Assembly (NCBI RefSeq): GCF_039851975.1
Contig: NZ_CP156660.1
Coordinates: 2,609,035 to 2,673,034 of the forward strand
Length of the DNA: 64,000 bases
Source: Desulfoscipio sp. XC116
Lineage (GTDB): Bacteria; Bacillota; Desulfotomaculia; Desulfotomaculales; Desulfallaceae
Direction of reading: 5' to 3'
Shown: one piece after another, positions 1 to 8,786 of the stretch
Layout of the letters: each line of letters opens with the position of its first letter
Numbering within the stretch: position 1 is the stretch's first letter
The notes under the pieces: model-generated
Databases searched by the model: none
What the model saw: only the letters and a program-made list of their open reading frames with translations
What the model was told of the DNA's origin: nothing
Program-made: the position numbers and the translations under genes

Positions 1-374
<374 letters not shown>

Positions 375-466
375 TTAGTTTGTAGAGGCCCCTGTTTATT
401 ACATCAACGCCTCATACCATATTATATACATTTAAGCCCGTCTTAAATAACCGGTCTATTCCATAA

Positions 467-997
467 TTATAATATATCATTATTGCAATCGGCTATATTA
501 AGTTCCAGCTTTAGCCCGGCCCGCCGAACGCTTTCCTTTATACGGCCGGGGTGGGCGTTGGGCACAGCGTTAAAGCTAATCTGCCATACATGGTTTCCTT
601 CATTGCCGGTTATGCCTATGGTTACTTTACGATGAGCAATTTCAGGCGGAGCCAGGTAATCTATAATATTGTTAAAAATATCCTCCAACCGGGCTGCCAG
701 CTGATCACCGGGCTCCGTGCAGCCAATTAAATTAGTTTGCACATCAAATACAAATTCTATTTGATGGCTTGCCGCCCGATTGTGAGCCCAAAGCAAAACC
801 GCAGCCACTTCAGGAACGGCAAGATGTACAATCTTACTCAAATCTACAATTTCACGGACCACGTTGCGTATGTATTCCCGAGCCTCGGCCTCCCTGTTTA
901 ATTGCAGCAGTCCGGAAATAATTTGCAGGTGATTTAGAAAATCATGCCTTTGCACGGATAGTAACTCCAGCATCTTTGCAGTATCCAAGTAAAACAT
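467..997 (-). CDS. Spo0B-like sporulation phosphotransferase / sensor-kinase-like protein
   Basis: 176 residues. The N-terminal helical hairpin carries an H-box, HDFLNHLQIISGLLQL, with the candidate phospho-accepting His at residue 18; this matches the alpha-helical domain of Spo0B, which relays phosphate from Spo0F to Spo0A. The remaining 110 residues would correspond to the degenerate ATPase-like half of Spo0B; I see no intact N, G1 or G2 ATP-binding boxes, so autokinase activity is unlikely. The ATG at 995-997 follows a purine-rich GGGGAGAGG. It sits between rpmA and obg, the same place as spo0B in Bacillus, which supports the call more than sequence similarity alone. In clostridial lineages without a full phosphorelay the partner is unclear. 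Confidence 0.75.
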   Translation of the reverse strand: MFYLDTAKMLELLSVQRHDFLNHLQIISGLLQLNREAEAREYIRNVVREIVDLSKIVHLAVPEVAAVLLWAHNRAASHQIEFVFDVQTNLIGCTEPGDQLAARLEDIFNNIIDYLAPPEIAHRKVTIGITGNEGNHVWQISFNAVPNAHPGRIKESVRRAGLKLELNIADCNNDIL

Positions 998-1490
998 CTC
1001 CTCTCCCCACTCCGGTCGATAATCGGCGGATTACATAAAGCAGTTATACGAATGGCATTGCATGAATAACCATTCTCAATGCGGTTTCCGATTTATGGAC
1101 CGGGAACGCTGCAAGACCATTTCGGTTATTTGCCAATTATGATTTGCAAGTAAATGTCAACACAATCTTGCTCAATATCTAACTTATCAATAACATACCT
1201 AGCATTATATCATAAAATACTTTTTTTTCGCACTAAATTATGGGAATATATTCGATAACAAGGTTAAGTTTTCTCCCGGAATATAAATTTTGTCCCCCAC
1301 GGTTTAGTAACTCGTTCAGCTAAAGTTGAACATCGGGGCTTCAAATGAGGATTCTACCCCAACTGAAGCACAAAATAAGGACTCCCACTTCTAGAAGTGG
1401 GAGTCCTGGAATTTAATAAGCAGATACTATTTATACGAGATGCATTAGTATGATTAAAGAGATGATTTAGTTCAACTTAGTTTGCTCCAA
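998..1490. other. Intergenic stretch with structured repeat
   Basis: No gene was found. The left part would hold the promoter of the Spo0B-like gene: on the minus strand TTGACA occurs near 1155-1160, but the -10 is poor. The right part (1309-1407) carries a structured repeat described separately. The stretch separates rpmA from the Spo0B-like gene more widely than in related operons, so the latter is probably transcribed on its own. Confidence 0.5.
1309..1407 (+). repeat. Dispersed structured repeat ending in a perfect 30-bp palindrome
   Basis: The segment begins AACTCGTTCAGCTAAA and ends with a perfect palindrome at 1378-1407 (arm AGGACTCCCACTTCT followed directly by its reverse complement). 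In between, GGGG and CTTCA can pair with the later CCCC and TGAAG in an interleaved, pseudoknot-like way. The first 45 bases match 17677-17721 at about 37 positions, and its first 16 bases recur exactly (inverted) at 15846-15861. The layout resembles the structured right end left by IS200/IS605-type elements, but no transposase frame is present, so that origin is inference. The palindrome could also act as a bidirectional terminator, although no T-run follows. Confidence 0.55.
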
Positions 1491-1760
1491 CTATACGGCT
1501 GCTTCCTCAGTTTCTTTGATATCAACTACTTTTTTATCTTTACCCCTGGTCTGGAAGGATACAATTCCGTCCACCTTGGCAAACAAGGTATCGTCTCCAC
1601 CGCGCCCTACATTTTGACCGGGATGTATGCGAGTGCCCCGCTGGCGCACCAAAATGCTGCCCGCGGTAACGAATTGACCATCCCCCCGCTTAACACCAAG
1701 CATCTTGGGATTGGAATCGCGACCGTTACGTGAACTACCTACACCTTTCTTATGTGCCAA
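1491..1760 (-). CDS. rpmA: 50S ribosomal protein L27
   Basis: L27 sits near the peptidyl-transferase centre of the large subunit and its N-terminal tail reaches the P-site tRNA. The 89-residue product starts [16 protein letters not shown] and continues with [13 protein letters not shown] and [15 protein letters not shown], all typical. The start is a TTG (1758-1760) with GGAGGTG seven bases upstream at 1769-1775, and the rplU stop is at 1779-1781, so no N-terminal extension is possible. Many Firmicutes make L27 with a short cleavable leader that the protease Prp removes; here that leader is absent. Co-transcribed with rplU 18 bp upstream. Confidence 0.97.
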   Translation of the reverse strand: MAHKKGVGSSRNGRDSNPKMLGVKRGDGQFVTAGSILVRQRGTRIHPGQNVGRGGDDTLFAKVDGIVSFQTRGKDKKVVDIKETEEAAV

Positions 1761-1778
1761 CTCAATTCACCTCCGTGG

Positions 1779-2090
1779 TTAGGCTTGTATTGTTTCCACC
1801 ACAACCCTGGTAAAGGGCTGACGGTGGCCTTTTTTACGCCGGTAATTTTTCTTGGGCTTATATTTAAAAACGATTATTTTCTTATCCTTGCCATGCTTTT
1901 CTACTTTCAATACTACCTTGGCACCCTCCAGCACGGGAGTGCCCACCCGCAGCTGTCCGTCTTTTTCCACCGCCAGCACTTTATCAACTTCATAAGTTTG
2001 TCCGGCTTCCGCGGGTAGTTTCTCAATGAACAGGGTATCTCCTTCGCTAACACGGTACTGCTTACCGCCTGTTTCAATAATGGCGTACAT
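1779..2090 (-). CDS. rplU: 50S ribosomal protein L21
   Basis: 103 residues, full length for L21, which binds 23S rRNA and contacts L20. It begins [18 protein letters not shown] and has the C-terminal basic segment [17 protein letters not shown] that marks the family. First gene of the rplU-rpmA operon, with a strong promoter and a leader of about 150 nt upstream. The prp/ysxB gene usually found between L21 and L27 in Firmicutes is missing; only 18 bp separate the two coding regions. Confidence 0.97.
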   Translation of the reverse strand: MYAIIETGGKQYRVSEGDTLFIEKLPAEAGQTYEVDKVLAVEKDGQLRVGTPVLEGAKVVLKVEKHGKDKKIIVFKYKPKKNYRRKKGHRQPFTRVVVETIQA

Positions 2091-2247
2091 ACTTTTCCCC
2101 CTTGATTTCAGGACTCGCCGGAAGCGGGTAAGGTTTTAGCCTTGAAGCAAACAAATCGGAATAATTTGCTCCGCAGTTTTAAATAAGGCATTCGGCCTGT
2201 TTCTAAACCCTTTCCGTGCGGTATTTATCAATAGCCTACAATAAAGT
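2091..2247 (-). promoter_or_regulatory. rplU 5' leader, candidate L21 leader element
   Basis: The stretch between the predicted transcription start (about 2240) and rplU is about 150 nt, long for a ribosomal protein mRNA, and contains pairing segments such as GGCCGAATGCC. Firmicutes often have an L21 leader RNA at this place that allows feedback by L21. I could not check the covariance model, so the call rests on position and length. Confidence 0.45.
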
Positions 2248-2275
2248 ATTTTACCACATTGACACCTTTTGTCAA
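2248..2275 (-). promoter_or_regulatory. SigA-type promoter of rplU-rpmA
   Basis: On the minus strand TTGACA (2270-2275), a 16-base spacer and TAAAAT (2248-2253). The -35 overlaps a small inverted repeat TTGACA/TGTCAA. Nothing else stands out between here and the end of the DedA gene at 2479. Confidence 0.7.
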
Positions 2276-2478
2276 GTCAAGTTTTGCTTATCCAAAAGAG
2301 AATCAATAATATCCTCTAGGGTTTTTATAATATATTATTGTATTTTAAAGGGTTGATGAACGAGTCAAACATCTGATACAAAAATATATTTCACCTGAAT
2401 TAACGGTGAAATTTCCGGTTTTAACCGAACAAATGGCAGCCAGTACCCCGGCGTAAGGCACACTCTTTATGGATTGGT

Positions 2479-3090
2479 CTATCTCTTTCTTCTATTGTTA
2501 ATAAAGAACCAGATAATACCACAGATTATAGCTATAATAATTGCATAGCTAACGGGCCGGAAATAGGGTTCTACGGATTGCCAATTCTGACCGAGTTTCA
2601 GTCCCATATAAGTCAGCGCAATATTCCAGGGTATACAGCCAATCAAGGTAAAAATAAGGAATTTTACAAAATCCATCCGGGCAATACCCGCCGGTAAAGA
2701 GATAAATGTCCGGATTACCGGCAAAATGCGTCCAAAGAATACCGCCCATTCACCATATCTGGAGAACCAGCGATCTGCTTGATCCAAGTGATGATGGTTA
2801 AACAGGATGTACTTGCCGTATTTTTCAAGGAAAGGACGACCGCCATTTGCGCCGACCCAAAAGGCGAGCACTGATCCCACCACATTGCCCAAAACACCGG
2901 CCCAGACAACGCCCCAGAAATTCAACGTACCTTGGGCAGTCAAAAAACCGCCGAAAAGCATAATCACTTCGCTGGGTAAAGGGATGCAAGCGCTTTCCAG
3001 GACCATGCCAATAAAAACACCCCAGTGACCTAGTGTATCGATCAAACCCGTAGCAAAGGAAGTAAGCAACTCAATTAATTGATGCAACAA
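2479..3090 (-). CDS. DedA family membrane protein
   Basis: 203 residues, the usual DedA size. The family (SNARE-associated/VTT domain) moves lipids such as undecaprenyl phosphate or phosphatidylethanolamine across the cytoplasmic membrane. Seen here: the re-entrant motif ESACIPLPSEVIM near residue 32, the conserved FFGRILPVIRTFISLPAG near residue 118 with its two arginines, and hydrophobic helices near 17-50, 60-80, 140-160 and 180-197. The protein ends in a basic tail NNRRKR. It stands alone on the minus strand with intergenic DNA on both sides. Which lipid it handles cannot be read from the sequence. Confidence 0.9.
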   Translation of the reverse strand: MLHQLIELLTSFATGLIDTLGHWGVFIGMVLESACIPLPSEVIMLFGGFLTAQGTLNFWGVVWAGVLGNVVGSVLAFWVGANGGRPFLEKYGKYILFNHHHLDQADRWFSRYGEWAVFFGRILPVIRTFISLPAGIARMDFVKFLIFTLIGCIPWNIALTYMGLKLGQNWQSVEPYFRPVSYAIIIAIICGIIWFFINNRRKR

Positions 3091-3360
3091 TTAGCACACC
3101 TCAACTTTTTTGCCAGTCTTAACATTATATGCTCAACTCCAATCTTTTAAAAATTAATAGGGAAGGTCTGATGCATTAATTAGAAATTGCATTTAGCCAT
3201 ATTTTATATTATTACAAGCTGGCAGAAAAGCATTTTGTTCCTTTTTAACTTTTCGTTTATCTTTATACTGCGCCAGCACCGGGTATAAAGCCGGTACGAT
3301 AATTAATGCAAGCATTCATATTTCTTGCGAAGATATTTCCGGGAATTTTGTTTATAAACT

Positions 3361-3711
3361 CTAAAGCCGTTGGATCAAATAAACGTAAGCAGGCATTTTA
3401 TTTTGTTCCTGTATTTTATTGATTAAAGGCAGTAATTCACGTTTTTTGGGGCTGTCTTTTAAGGGCGAAAGGTAGATCATCCCTTTGCCACGGAAGTCAA
3501 CACCGGTGTCGCGAAGTAATGTTTTCAGGGATTGATAATGTTCATCAGATAGTCCTTTCCCGATCAGAAAATTGGCAGTTACTTCAATATTTTTATAGGT
3601 GGCGTTAATATCAAGCATTTTCCTGAAAGCTTCGCCGACAGATGATTCATCCAACGGCTTGCCAATATACGCCAGAGTCGGCGTATCAATCCGGGCGGAA
3701 TTCCAATCCAT
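3361..3711 (-). pseudogene. C-terminal relic of a radical SAM protein
   Basis: The 116-codon frame starts at an ATG right behind an in-frame TAA and lacks any CxxxCxxC cluster or SAM-binding segment. It reads like the last quarter of a radical SAM enzyme: GKPLDESSVGEAFRKMLDIN, then IEVTANFLIGKGLSDEHY, and an ending AYVYLIQRL. No Shine-Dalgarno of note precedes the ATG. I therefore take it as the surviving 3' end of a longer gene whose front half is gone. The enzyme class is inferred from these tail motifs only. Confidence 0.5.
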
Positions 3712-4365
3712 GGATTAGGCCGCAATTTGGATTGACACTGGACAATTTTGTTGACATAGGAACAAAAAATGGTATATTGCCTTTGTTCCCACGGTAACAA
3801 AAAAAGAGGGCGCTATTGTATGAACCCATTGGATGAAATCCTGCGGATTTTCCCGCATGGTCAGTTCCACGCCGGTATCCGACGATGAGTATTTAAAGGC
3901 ATTGTCCGGCAGGATGAAGACAAGCTGGCTTAAATAGTCGGCGCTGGATTAGTTGGCCCGGCTGGTTCCTAACTACAGATTACTATCTACTAAAGCAAGA
4001 AGGCTGTCATAAACTGGAATAAATCCTGCCTAGACGGCTACTTTTTCAATACTTAGTTGGGTTACGCATTGCCCTTTCTATCGTTGTGTTTTTTTACTTT
4101 TTTATTTGCCATAATGTGACATCTACACCTACGTCTAGGCGTAAGATCAAAAGCAAATGAATATTACGATTCGAAAAGAGCCATTATTCCGATAGTGATT
4201 GACCGGCAAGATGAGTCATCCTTCCGGGTAGTGATCTCCACGTAAATAACAAACATCAGAATGTAGAATAGGATTTATAAGAATTTAGTGTAAGTCTGAT
4301 TTATGGGCTTAAAAGATACTTCAAAATATGAGTATTTAGAGAAGTTAATTTAATCTGAGACGCTC
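3712..4365. other. Decayed intergenic region
   Basis: No intact gene. It holds a promoter-like site at 3751-3778 on the plus strand, a 22-codon plus frame from 3820 (MNPLDEILRIFPHG...), and near 4157 a short plus frame MNITIRKEPLFR that resembles the start of a GNAT acetyltransferase but stops after 12 codons. Several short stretches look protein-like in shifting frames, as expected for genes in decay. Confidence 0.4.
3751..3800 (+). promoter_or_regulatory. Promoter with operator-like dyad, no gene behind it
   Basis: TTGACA (3751-3756), a 16-base spacer and TATATT (3773-3778) make a good SigA promoter. GGAACAAA at 3759-3766 and TTTGTTCC at 3782-3789 form an exact dyad around the -10, and GTAACAAA at 3793-3800 is a near repeat of the first arm. 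This is how a repressor site often lies. The only frame behind it has 22 codons. Confidence 0.5.
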
Positions 4366-5262
4366 CTATGGTAAAAGAAATGTATTAATTTCTTTGTTGA
4401 TTAACTCTGGCTGTTCAATGTTAATTACATGCCCAGTATCTTTAATAATTTTATAGTTTAAGGTATTAACCTTTAATATTTTTATAACTGAAGGATGGTA
4501 TATCTGTTTATCAGAATCTCCAATTAAAAATAAAGCTTTTTCTCGGAATATATTCATGGCTACGTTATCAAAATATGTCTCCTTCTGTACCACGACAATG
4601 CTATATTTCAATATGCAAAAAAAGTGCTTTGCAAACTCTTCTTGTAAAAATAAGGGTACGGCACTGTTTGGAGCGGTATATTTTCGAAGTATATCTATTG
4701 CATTTTCTTCAGAAAAAGTGAAAATTTCGGGAAATAAAACTTTAACGGTTCTGAATACTAATAAATAGAATAATAAAGAACCCTTAATACCTTTTACATA
4801 AGGATAGTTTGCCATACAGACAACTTTGTTCACCCTGCCCGGATTTTTTGCTGTATAAGCTAATGTTAAATAACCACCGTATGATACTCCAGCTATGTTT
4901 GTTGTTTTAATATCTAAAGTATCTAATATTTTATTAACCCATATACTTATATTAAATTCTTTTGGAAATCTCTCATTAGGTTCACTTTTTCCCGCTCCGC
5001 CGAAATAATCTACTGCTACTACATAATAATGTTTTACGAATTCCCGCATGTTTGGAAACCAACTCATTACTGAGTTATCACCAGAACTATGAAAAAGTAA
5101 CAGTGGGGGATTAGCCTGATTTCCAGATACAATTACATGAGTTTTCCCATAATCTGTTTCGATATCCAGTTCTTCTTTATCAACTCCCCATAATTCTAGT
5201 AACTTTTCATAGGACTCATAAATTAATTGTTTTCCCTCAGGACTCTTGAATCTTTTTACCAT
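4366..5262 (-). CDS. Alpha/beta hydrolase
   Basis: About 298 residues with the alpha/beta-hydrolase fold. The nucleophile elbow is GVSYGG, the acid is probably the first Asp of GDSDKQ, and the base is the His of DTGHVIN close to the C-terminus, so the catalytic triad is complete. LLLFHSSGDN early on is the usual oxyanion-hole region. Start: an ATG at 5269-5271 directly abuts GAGGGG, while the ATG at 5260-5262 has nine bases of spacing, so I chose the latter. It lies 138 bp behind the TetR gene on the same strand and is likely controlled by it. A+T-rich with AT-ending codons, unlike the housekeeping genes nearby, which suggests acquisition. The substrate is unknown. Confidence 0.85.
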   Translation of the reverse strand: MVKRFKSPEGKQLIYESYEKLLELWGVDKEELDIETDYGKTHVIVSGNQANPPLLLFHSSGDNSVMSWFPNMREFVKHYYVVAVDYFGGAGKSEPNERFPKEFNISIWVNKILDTLDIKTTNIAGVSYGGYLTLAYTAKNPGRVNKVVCMANYPYVKGIKGSLLFYLLVFRTVKVLFPEIFTFSEENAIDILRKYTAPNSAVPLFLQEEFAKHFFCILKYSIVVVQKETYFDNVAMNIFREKALFLIGDSDKQIYHPSVIKILKVNTLNYKIIKDTGHVINIEQPELINKEINTFLLP

Positions 5263-5400
5263 CCAAATCATCCCCTCTTTTAATACCTTTTATTATTTTC
5301 CTCCCACATTTTATTTAATTATTCTTTTGCTCATTTTTAAAGAGTATGGTTTTAAAATTCTTCTAAAGAATAAACTGTCCCCCTCCATTCGACACCGCCC

Positions 5401-6009
5401 TTAAGTTGTGTTTTCGTTTCGGATACTTATACCTTTTAAAAAACAGTTTGTTGCCTTACGACATAAGGTTTTTAACGCCTCCTTATCATTAAACTGGTAA
5501 CTACCTACTAATCCCATGTGGTAGCCCAATATGATTAGGGCTAATTCCTTAGGATTTTCATTTTTAAACTCATCCCCGTCAATTCCTTCTAACAGGATTT
5601 TTTCAAAGTTTTCAATTATCCTGTTATAAAGTGCAACCATCCTTTTTCCGAACTCTGAGTACACTCCTACCCTGTTAATAAATTCTTCTCCTGCTTTATT
5701 CAGCGAACGATCAATATTGTTGTCTACATAGAAATCAGCAAAAGCATAAAGTTTTTCGGTCGCTGTTTTGTATTGGGCGGATATTTCTTCCCACTGCTCC
5801 CTCCATTCAGCAAAGGCTTGTTCCCCTATATAAACAAATAGGTCTTCTTTGCTTTTAAAATGGTAGTAGATGTTTCCTATGCTTCGCCCTGTAGTGGCAC
5901 AAATATCAGCCATTGAGGTAGCAGCATACCCCCTCTGGGAAAATAAGATTTTAGCTTTGGAAGCGATATCTTTCTTAGTCTGCTCTCCTTCATATCTGCG
6001 CTTATTCAC
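5401..6009 (-). CDS. TetR/AcrR family transcriptional regulator
   Basis: About 202 residues from the chosen start. The N-terminal helix-turn-helix reads ILFSQRGYAATSMADICA, followed by GRSIGNIYYHFKSKEDL, which is the TetR DNA-binding pattern; the rest is the variable ligand domain. The longest frame begins at 6102, but GGAGGGTG at 6015-6022 lies five bases before a GTG at 6007-6009, giving a product starting MNKRRYEGEQTKKDIASKA, and this is the better start. It precedes the alpha/beta hydrolase on the same strand. TetR repressors commonly control themselves and a neighbour, so the hydrolase is the likely target; the ligand is unknown. Confidence 0.88.
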   Translation of the reverse strand: MNKRRYEGEQTKKDIASKAKILFSQRGYAATSMADICATTGRSIGNIYYHFKSKEDLFVYIGEQAFAEWREQWEEISAQYKTATEKLYAFADFYVDNNIDRSLNKAGEEFINRVGVYSEFGKRMVALYNRIIENFEKILLEGIDGDEFKNENPKELALIILGYHMGLVGSYQFNDKEALKTLCRKATNCFLKGISIRNENTT

Positions 6010-6751
6010 AATTACACCCTCCATTAGACTGAACGCTTGCTCTATTGTATTGTATAAAAATCCTCCAGTTTTTACAAGAAGTGTTTTATCTAACTCTTTC
6101 AATAAATTTTCTGTGCTTAGTTAAATCCTAGCTAATTGGGCTTGAGTCTATTAAGGAACACTTTGAAAAACAACGCGCAGGCGCACATCCTGGCCAGCCA
6201 CACAATTTCAATCGCTGAAATAGCGACTGATGCGCCAACTCCCATAGGCTCTCCCATGTCGGGAATATTTACCGTGTTGGGAATAACCGTCATTCCCGCA
6301 GGAGAAAATTCGGCTGTTCTTTCCGCAAATATACGTTTTACCGTATCTATTCCCGTATAAAAGATAAAACGAGAGGGAACGGAAAACGGGATGAGCAAAC
6401 GACAAAGAACAACGCCCTACAAGGCAAGGAATGTCTTTTTGGGCAGCTTATGCAGGGCAAGGGCGCGGATTGGGCAAGGTAGCTGCATGTCTTTGATTTT
6501 AACCGCGGCCCCGCCGAAAGGCTGGTGAATAAATGATGATTATTTATCTTTAAATGTAAGAATTATGGCAAAAAAGTGGTGAAATTTCACCTATTTTTCA
6601 GAAAAGGAACCAAAAAACTTCATTTTTTATTAGTATACTTACTTTATCCCAATAAGAAAAGAGTATGCAATTAAATACGGAGATAACTGGATACGGAATT
6701 CTAGATATAATATCAGGTAGTTATGTAATTGCAGCTTTAGGGAGGGATACC
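6010..6751. other. Intergenic region with a protein-like relic
   Basis: The stretch lies between the outward-facing TetR and response-regulator genes and would contain both promoters. The minus frame 6132-6398 is listed separately. From 6520 to 6751 the DNA is A+T-rich and leads into the response regulator; I see no convincing -35/-10 pair. Confidence 0.4.
6132..6398 (-). pseudogene. Unrecognised protein fragment, probably a relic
   Basis: The minus frame of 89 codons has protein-like composition (PAGMTVIPNTVNIPDMGEP, then MGVGASVAISAIEIVWLARM and a basic end FLNRLKPN). It starts only at TTG codons without a Shine-Dalgarno, shortly behind an in-frame TAG at 6417-6419. I do not recognise the family. 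The Gly/Pro-rich motif followed by a hydrophobic helix looks like the conserved C-terminal part of a larger protein. It may be the tail of a gene whose front was lost. Confidence 0.3.
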
Positions 6752-7417
6752 GTGGAAAGTATATTACTCATTGAAGACGATATTGCTGTTGCAAGATATC
6801 TGGAGTTGGAGTTGAAGCATGAGGGATATGAACTTGTGATGGAAAACGACGGTAAAAGGGGCTTGGAAAGAGCGTTAAACGAAGAATTTGACCTTATCCT
6901 TTTAGATATAATGCTTCCAAACATGAGCGGCATGGAAGTACTCCGTAGACTTCGTCAGGATAAAGAGACACCCGTCATATTACTTACTGCGAAGGGGGAA
7001 GTGTCCGACAAAGTGGCTGGATTGGACAGTGGTGCAAATGATTATATTACAAAGCCATTTTTCATTGAGGAACTACTTGCCCGTATGAGGGTTGTGTTCA
7101 GGAAGAAGGAAGTGCACAACGACCTTCGGTGGGGAGAACTTGTCATTGACCCTGATGCCCGCCAGGTAACGGTTAATGACCAAGAAATCGCCTTTACCAA
7201 GAAAGAATATGACCTGCTCTATTATTTAATGGTAAATAAAAATGTTGTGTTATCTCGTGAAAAGATTATAGAACAAATATGGGGTTATGAGTTTTACGGC
7301 GACACAAATATAGTGGATGTATTTATAAAAAATATACGCCGAAAACTTGAATATGTCATGGAAATAAGATTAATACATACTGTTAGGGGGGTGGGCTATG
7401 TCATTAAAGATAACTAA
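6752..7417 (+). CDS. OmpR/PhoB-type response regulator
   Basis: 221 residues from the chosen start. Receiver domain 1-115 with D9, D10 (acidic pocket), phospho-acceptor D52 in LILLDIMLPN, T78 and K100 (ITKPF); winged-helix DNA-binding domain from about 125, with FTKKEYDLLYYLM and the C-terminal HTVRGVGYVI. The longest frame starts at 6665, but GGGAGGG lies five bases before a GTG at 6752-6754, giving MESILLIEDDIAVARY, which matches the normal receiver start. The kinase gene overlaps its 3' end by 20 bp, so they form one two-component system. The output is unknown, though the acyltransferase behind the kinase is a natural candidate. Confidence 0.93.
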   Translation: MESILLIEDDIAVARYLELELKHEGYELVMENDGKRGLERALNEEFDLILLDIMLPNMSGMEVLRRLRQDKETPVILLTAKGEVSDKVAGLDSGANDYITKPFFIEELLARMRVVFRKKEVHNDLRWGELVIDPDARQVTVNDQEIAFTKKEYDLLYYLMVNKNVVLSREKIIEQIWGYEFYGDTNIVDVFIKNIRRKLEYVMEIRLIHTVRGVGYVIKDN

Positions 7418-8786
7418 TCCATGGCATTGGCTAAATAAACGTTATAAATTTTCGATTGTATTTAAATCTACCTTAATAAATTTGGCGTTGTTTACCATAT
7501 TGTTTACTCTAATCGGTTTTGGTCTTGTTTTTATATTTTCAAAAGTTATGTTTGCGGGAGCGTCGTTGGTTTTAGAAGATCACGAAAGAGTAGTTAGGGA
7601 TATGTTATCTCATGGCGAAAAGGGCAGATTGCAAATGTATGCTGACAATACAAATATTTCCATATCAGTGATTAAGGCAACAGAACGCATGTATAATTCG
7701 GAAGTGTCAAATAAAATTGACGATCTTATTATTACAAGTAAATTTTATGCCGCAGTGAATGGACAGGAGTACCTGATTACCATTAAAAAGTCACTTGACC
7801 AAGAGTGGCATTCAGTAAGGTTTATTGTGTTCGTACTATTGTTTGTATTTATTATATTTGGGGTATTTGTGTTAAGTATCAGTGGGCTAACGACTGGAAA
7901 CTTAGTGCGTCCTATTCGGAAGATGGTCAAGACCATTCGAGCAGGAGATCTCAACATCAGACTGGATGTCACTACTTCTCATGATGAATTGCGTGATTTA
8001 GCGGAAACATTTAATGCTTTGATGGATAAGATTGGGGATACTTACCGCCGGCAAGACCGTTTTGTTTCCGATGCTTCCCATGAACTTCGCACGCCGCTTC
8101 TTGTTATTCAAGGCTATGCCGATTTGCTGGAGCGCTGGGGAAAGAAGGATAGGGCTGTTCAGCAGGAAGCAATAGACTCCATTAAAAAGGAAGCTTCTTA
8201 TATGAACAAGCTAGTTGAGCGGCTCTTGTTCCTGGCAAGAGCCGCTCAGAATCGGCAAAAGCTCCAGTTGACAACTTTTGATTTGTTTGAGTTATTGGAT
8301 GAAATTATCAAGGATGCTATCGTTATGAATACAGGACATACATTTTCTCTTCAACATAAGCAGCAGATTTTCTTGCGAGGGGACGCTTCGCTGATCAAGC
8401 AAGTTATCAGAATTGTATTGGACAACAGTATTAAATATACCCCGTCCCCGGGTGAAATCAAAATCCAATGTGATATGGTCGATGAAAACGCAGTTATCAT
8501 AGTGGAAGATAACGGAGTAGGAATATTAAAAAAAGATCTTCCACGCATATTTGAACGGTTTTACAAGGCGGATAAAGCTCGTAGCCGTACTACAGGCGGC
8601 ACCGGATTAGGTTTATCCATTGCGCAGTTGATTGTGCATGAACATGGAGGAACTATAACCGCTCAAAGCTTGGGTAAAGGTACCATAGTTACAATAAAGC
8701 TACCAATGGACGCAAAAAAACAAAAAATATTTAAGCAAGAACAGTTTGATAACAAAGGAGCAGCTTTAAATGAAGACAGATCATGA
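7398..8786 (+). CDS. Sensor histidine kinase (HAMP/HisKA/HATPase)
   Basis: 462 residues. Two membrane helices near 20-50 and 142-162 frame an external domain of only about 85 residues. HAMP follows (170-215), then HisKA with the phospho-accepting H228 in DASHELRTPL, then the ATPase domain with N343 (LDNSIKYTP), DNGVG at 371-375 and GGTGLGL at 400-406, so all catalytic boxes are present. The ATG at 7398 is within the 3' end of the regulator and is preceded by GGGGGTGG. It ends 17 bases inside the next gene. The small sensor domain suggests sensing at or in the membrane, for example envelope stress; that is inference. Confidence 0.93.
   Translation: MSLKITNPWHWLNKRYKFSIVFKSTLINLALFTILFTLIGFGLVFIFSKVMFAGASLVLEDHERVVRDMLSHGEKGRLQMYADNTNISISVIKATERMYNSEVSNKIDDLIITSKFYAAVNGQEYLITIKKSLDQEWHSVRFIVFVLLFVFIIFGVFVLSISGLTTGNLVRPIRKMVKTIRAGDLNIRLDVTTSHDELRDLAETFNALMDKIGDTYRRQDRFVSDASHELRTPLLVIQGYADLLERWGKKDRAVQQEAIDSIKKEASYMNKLVERLLFLARAAQNRQKLQLTTFDLFELLDEIIKDAIVMNTGHTFSLQHKQQIFLRGDASLIKQVIRIVLDNSIKYTPSPGEIKIQCDMVDENAVIIVEDNGVGILKKDLPRIFERFYKADKARSRTTGGTGLGLSIAQLIVHEHGGTITAQSLGKGTIVTIKLPMDAKKQKIFKQEQFDNKGAALNEDRS

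Noticed and set aside
4120-4145. Imperfect palindrome around CTACGTCTAGGCGTAAG
   Set aside because: Short, with mismatches, and in decayed DNA; no support for a site.
6136-6360. 74-codon plus frame
   Set aside because: Overlaps the minus frame at 6132-6398, which has the more protein-like composition; neither is certain.
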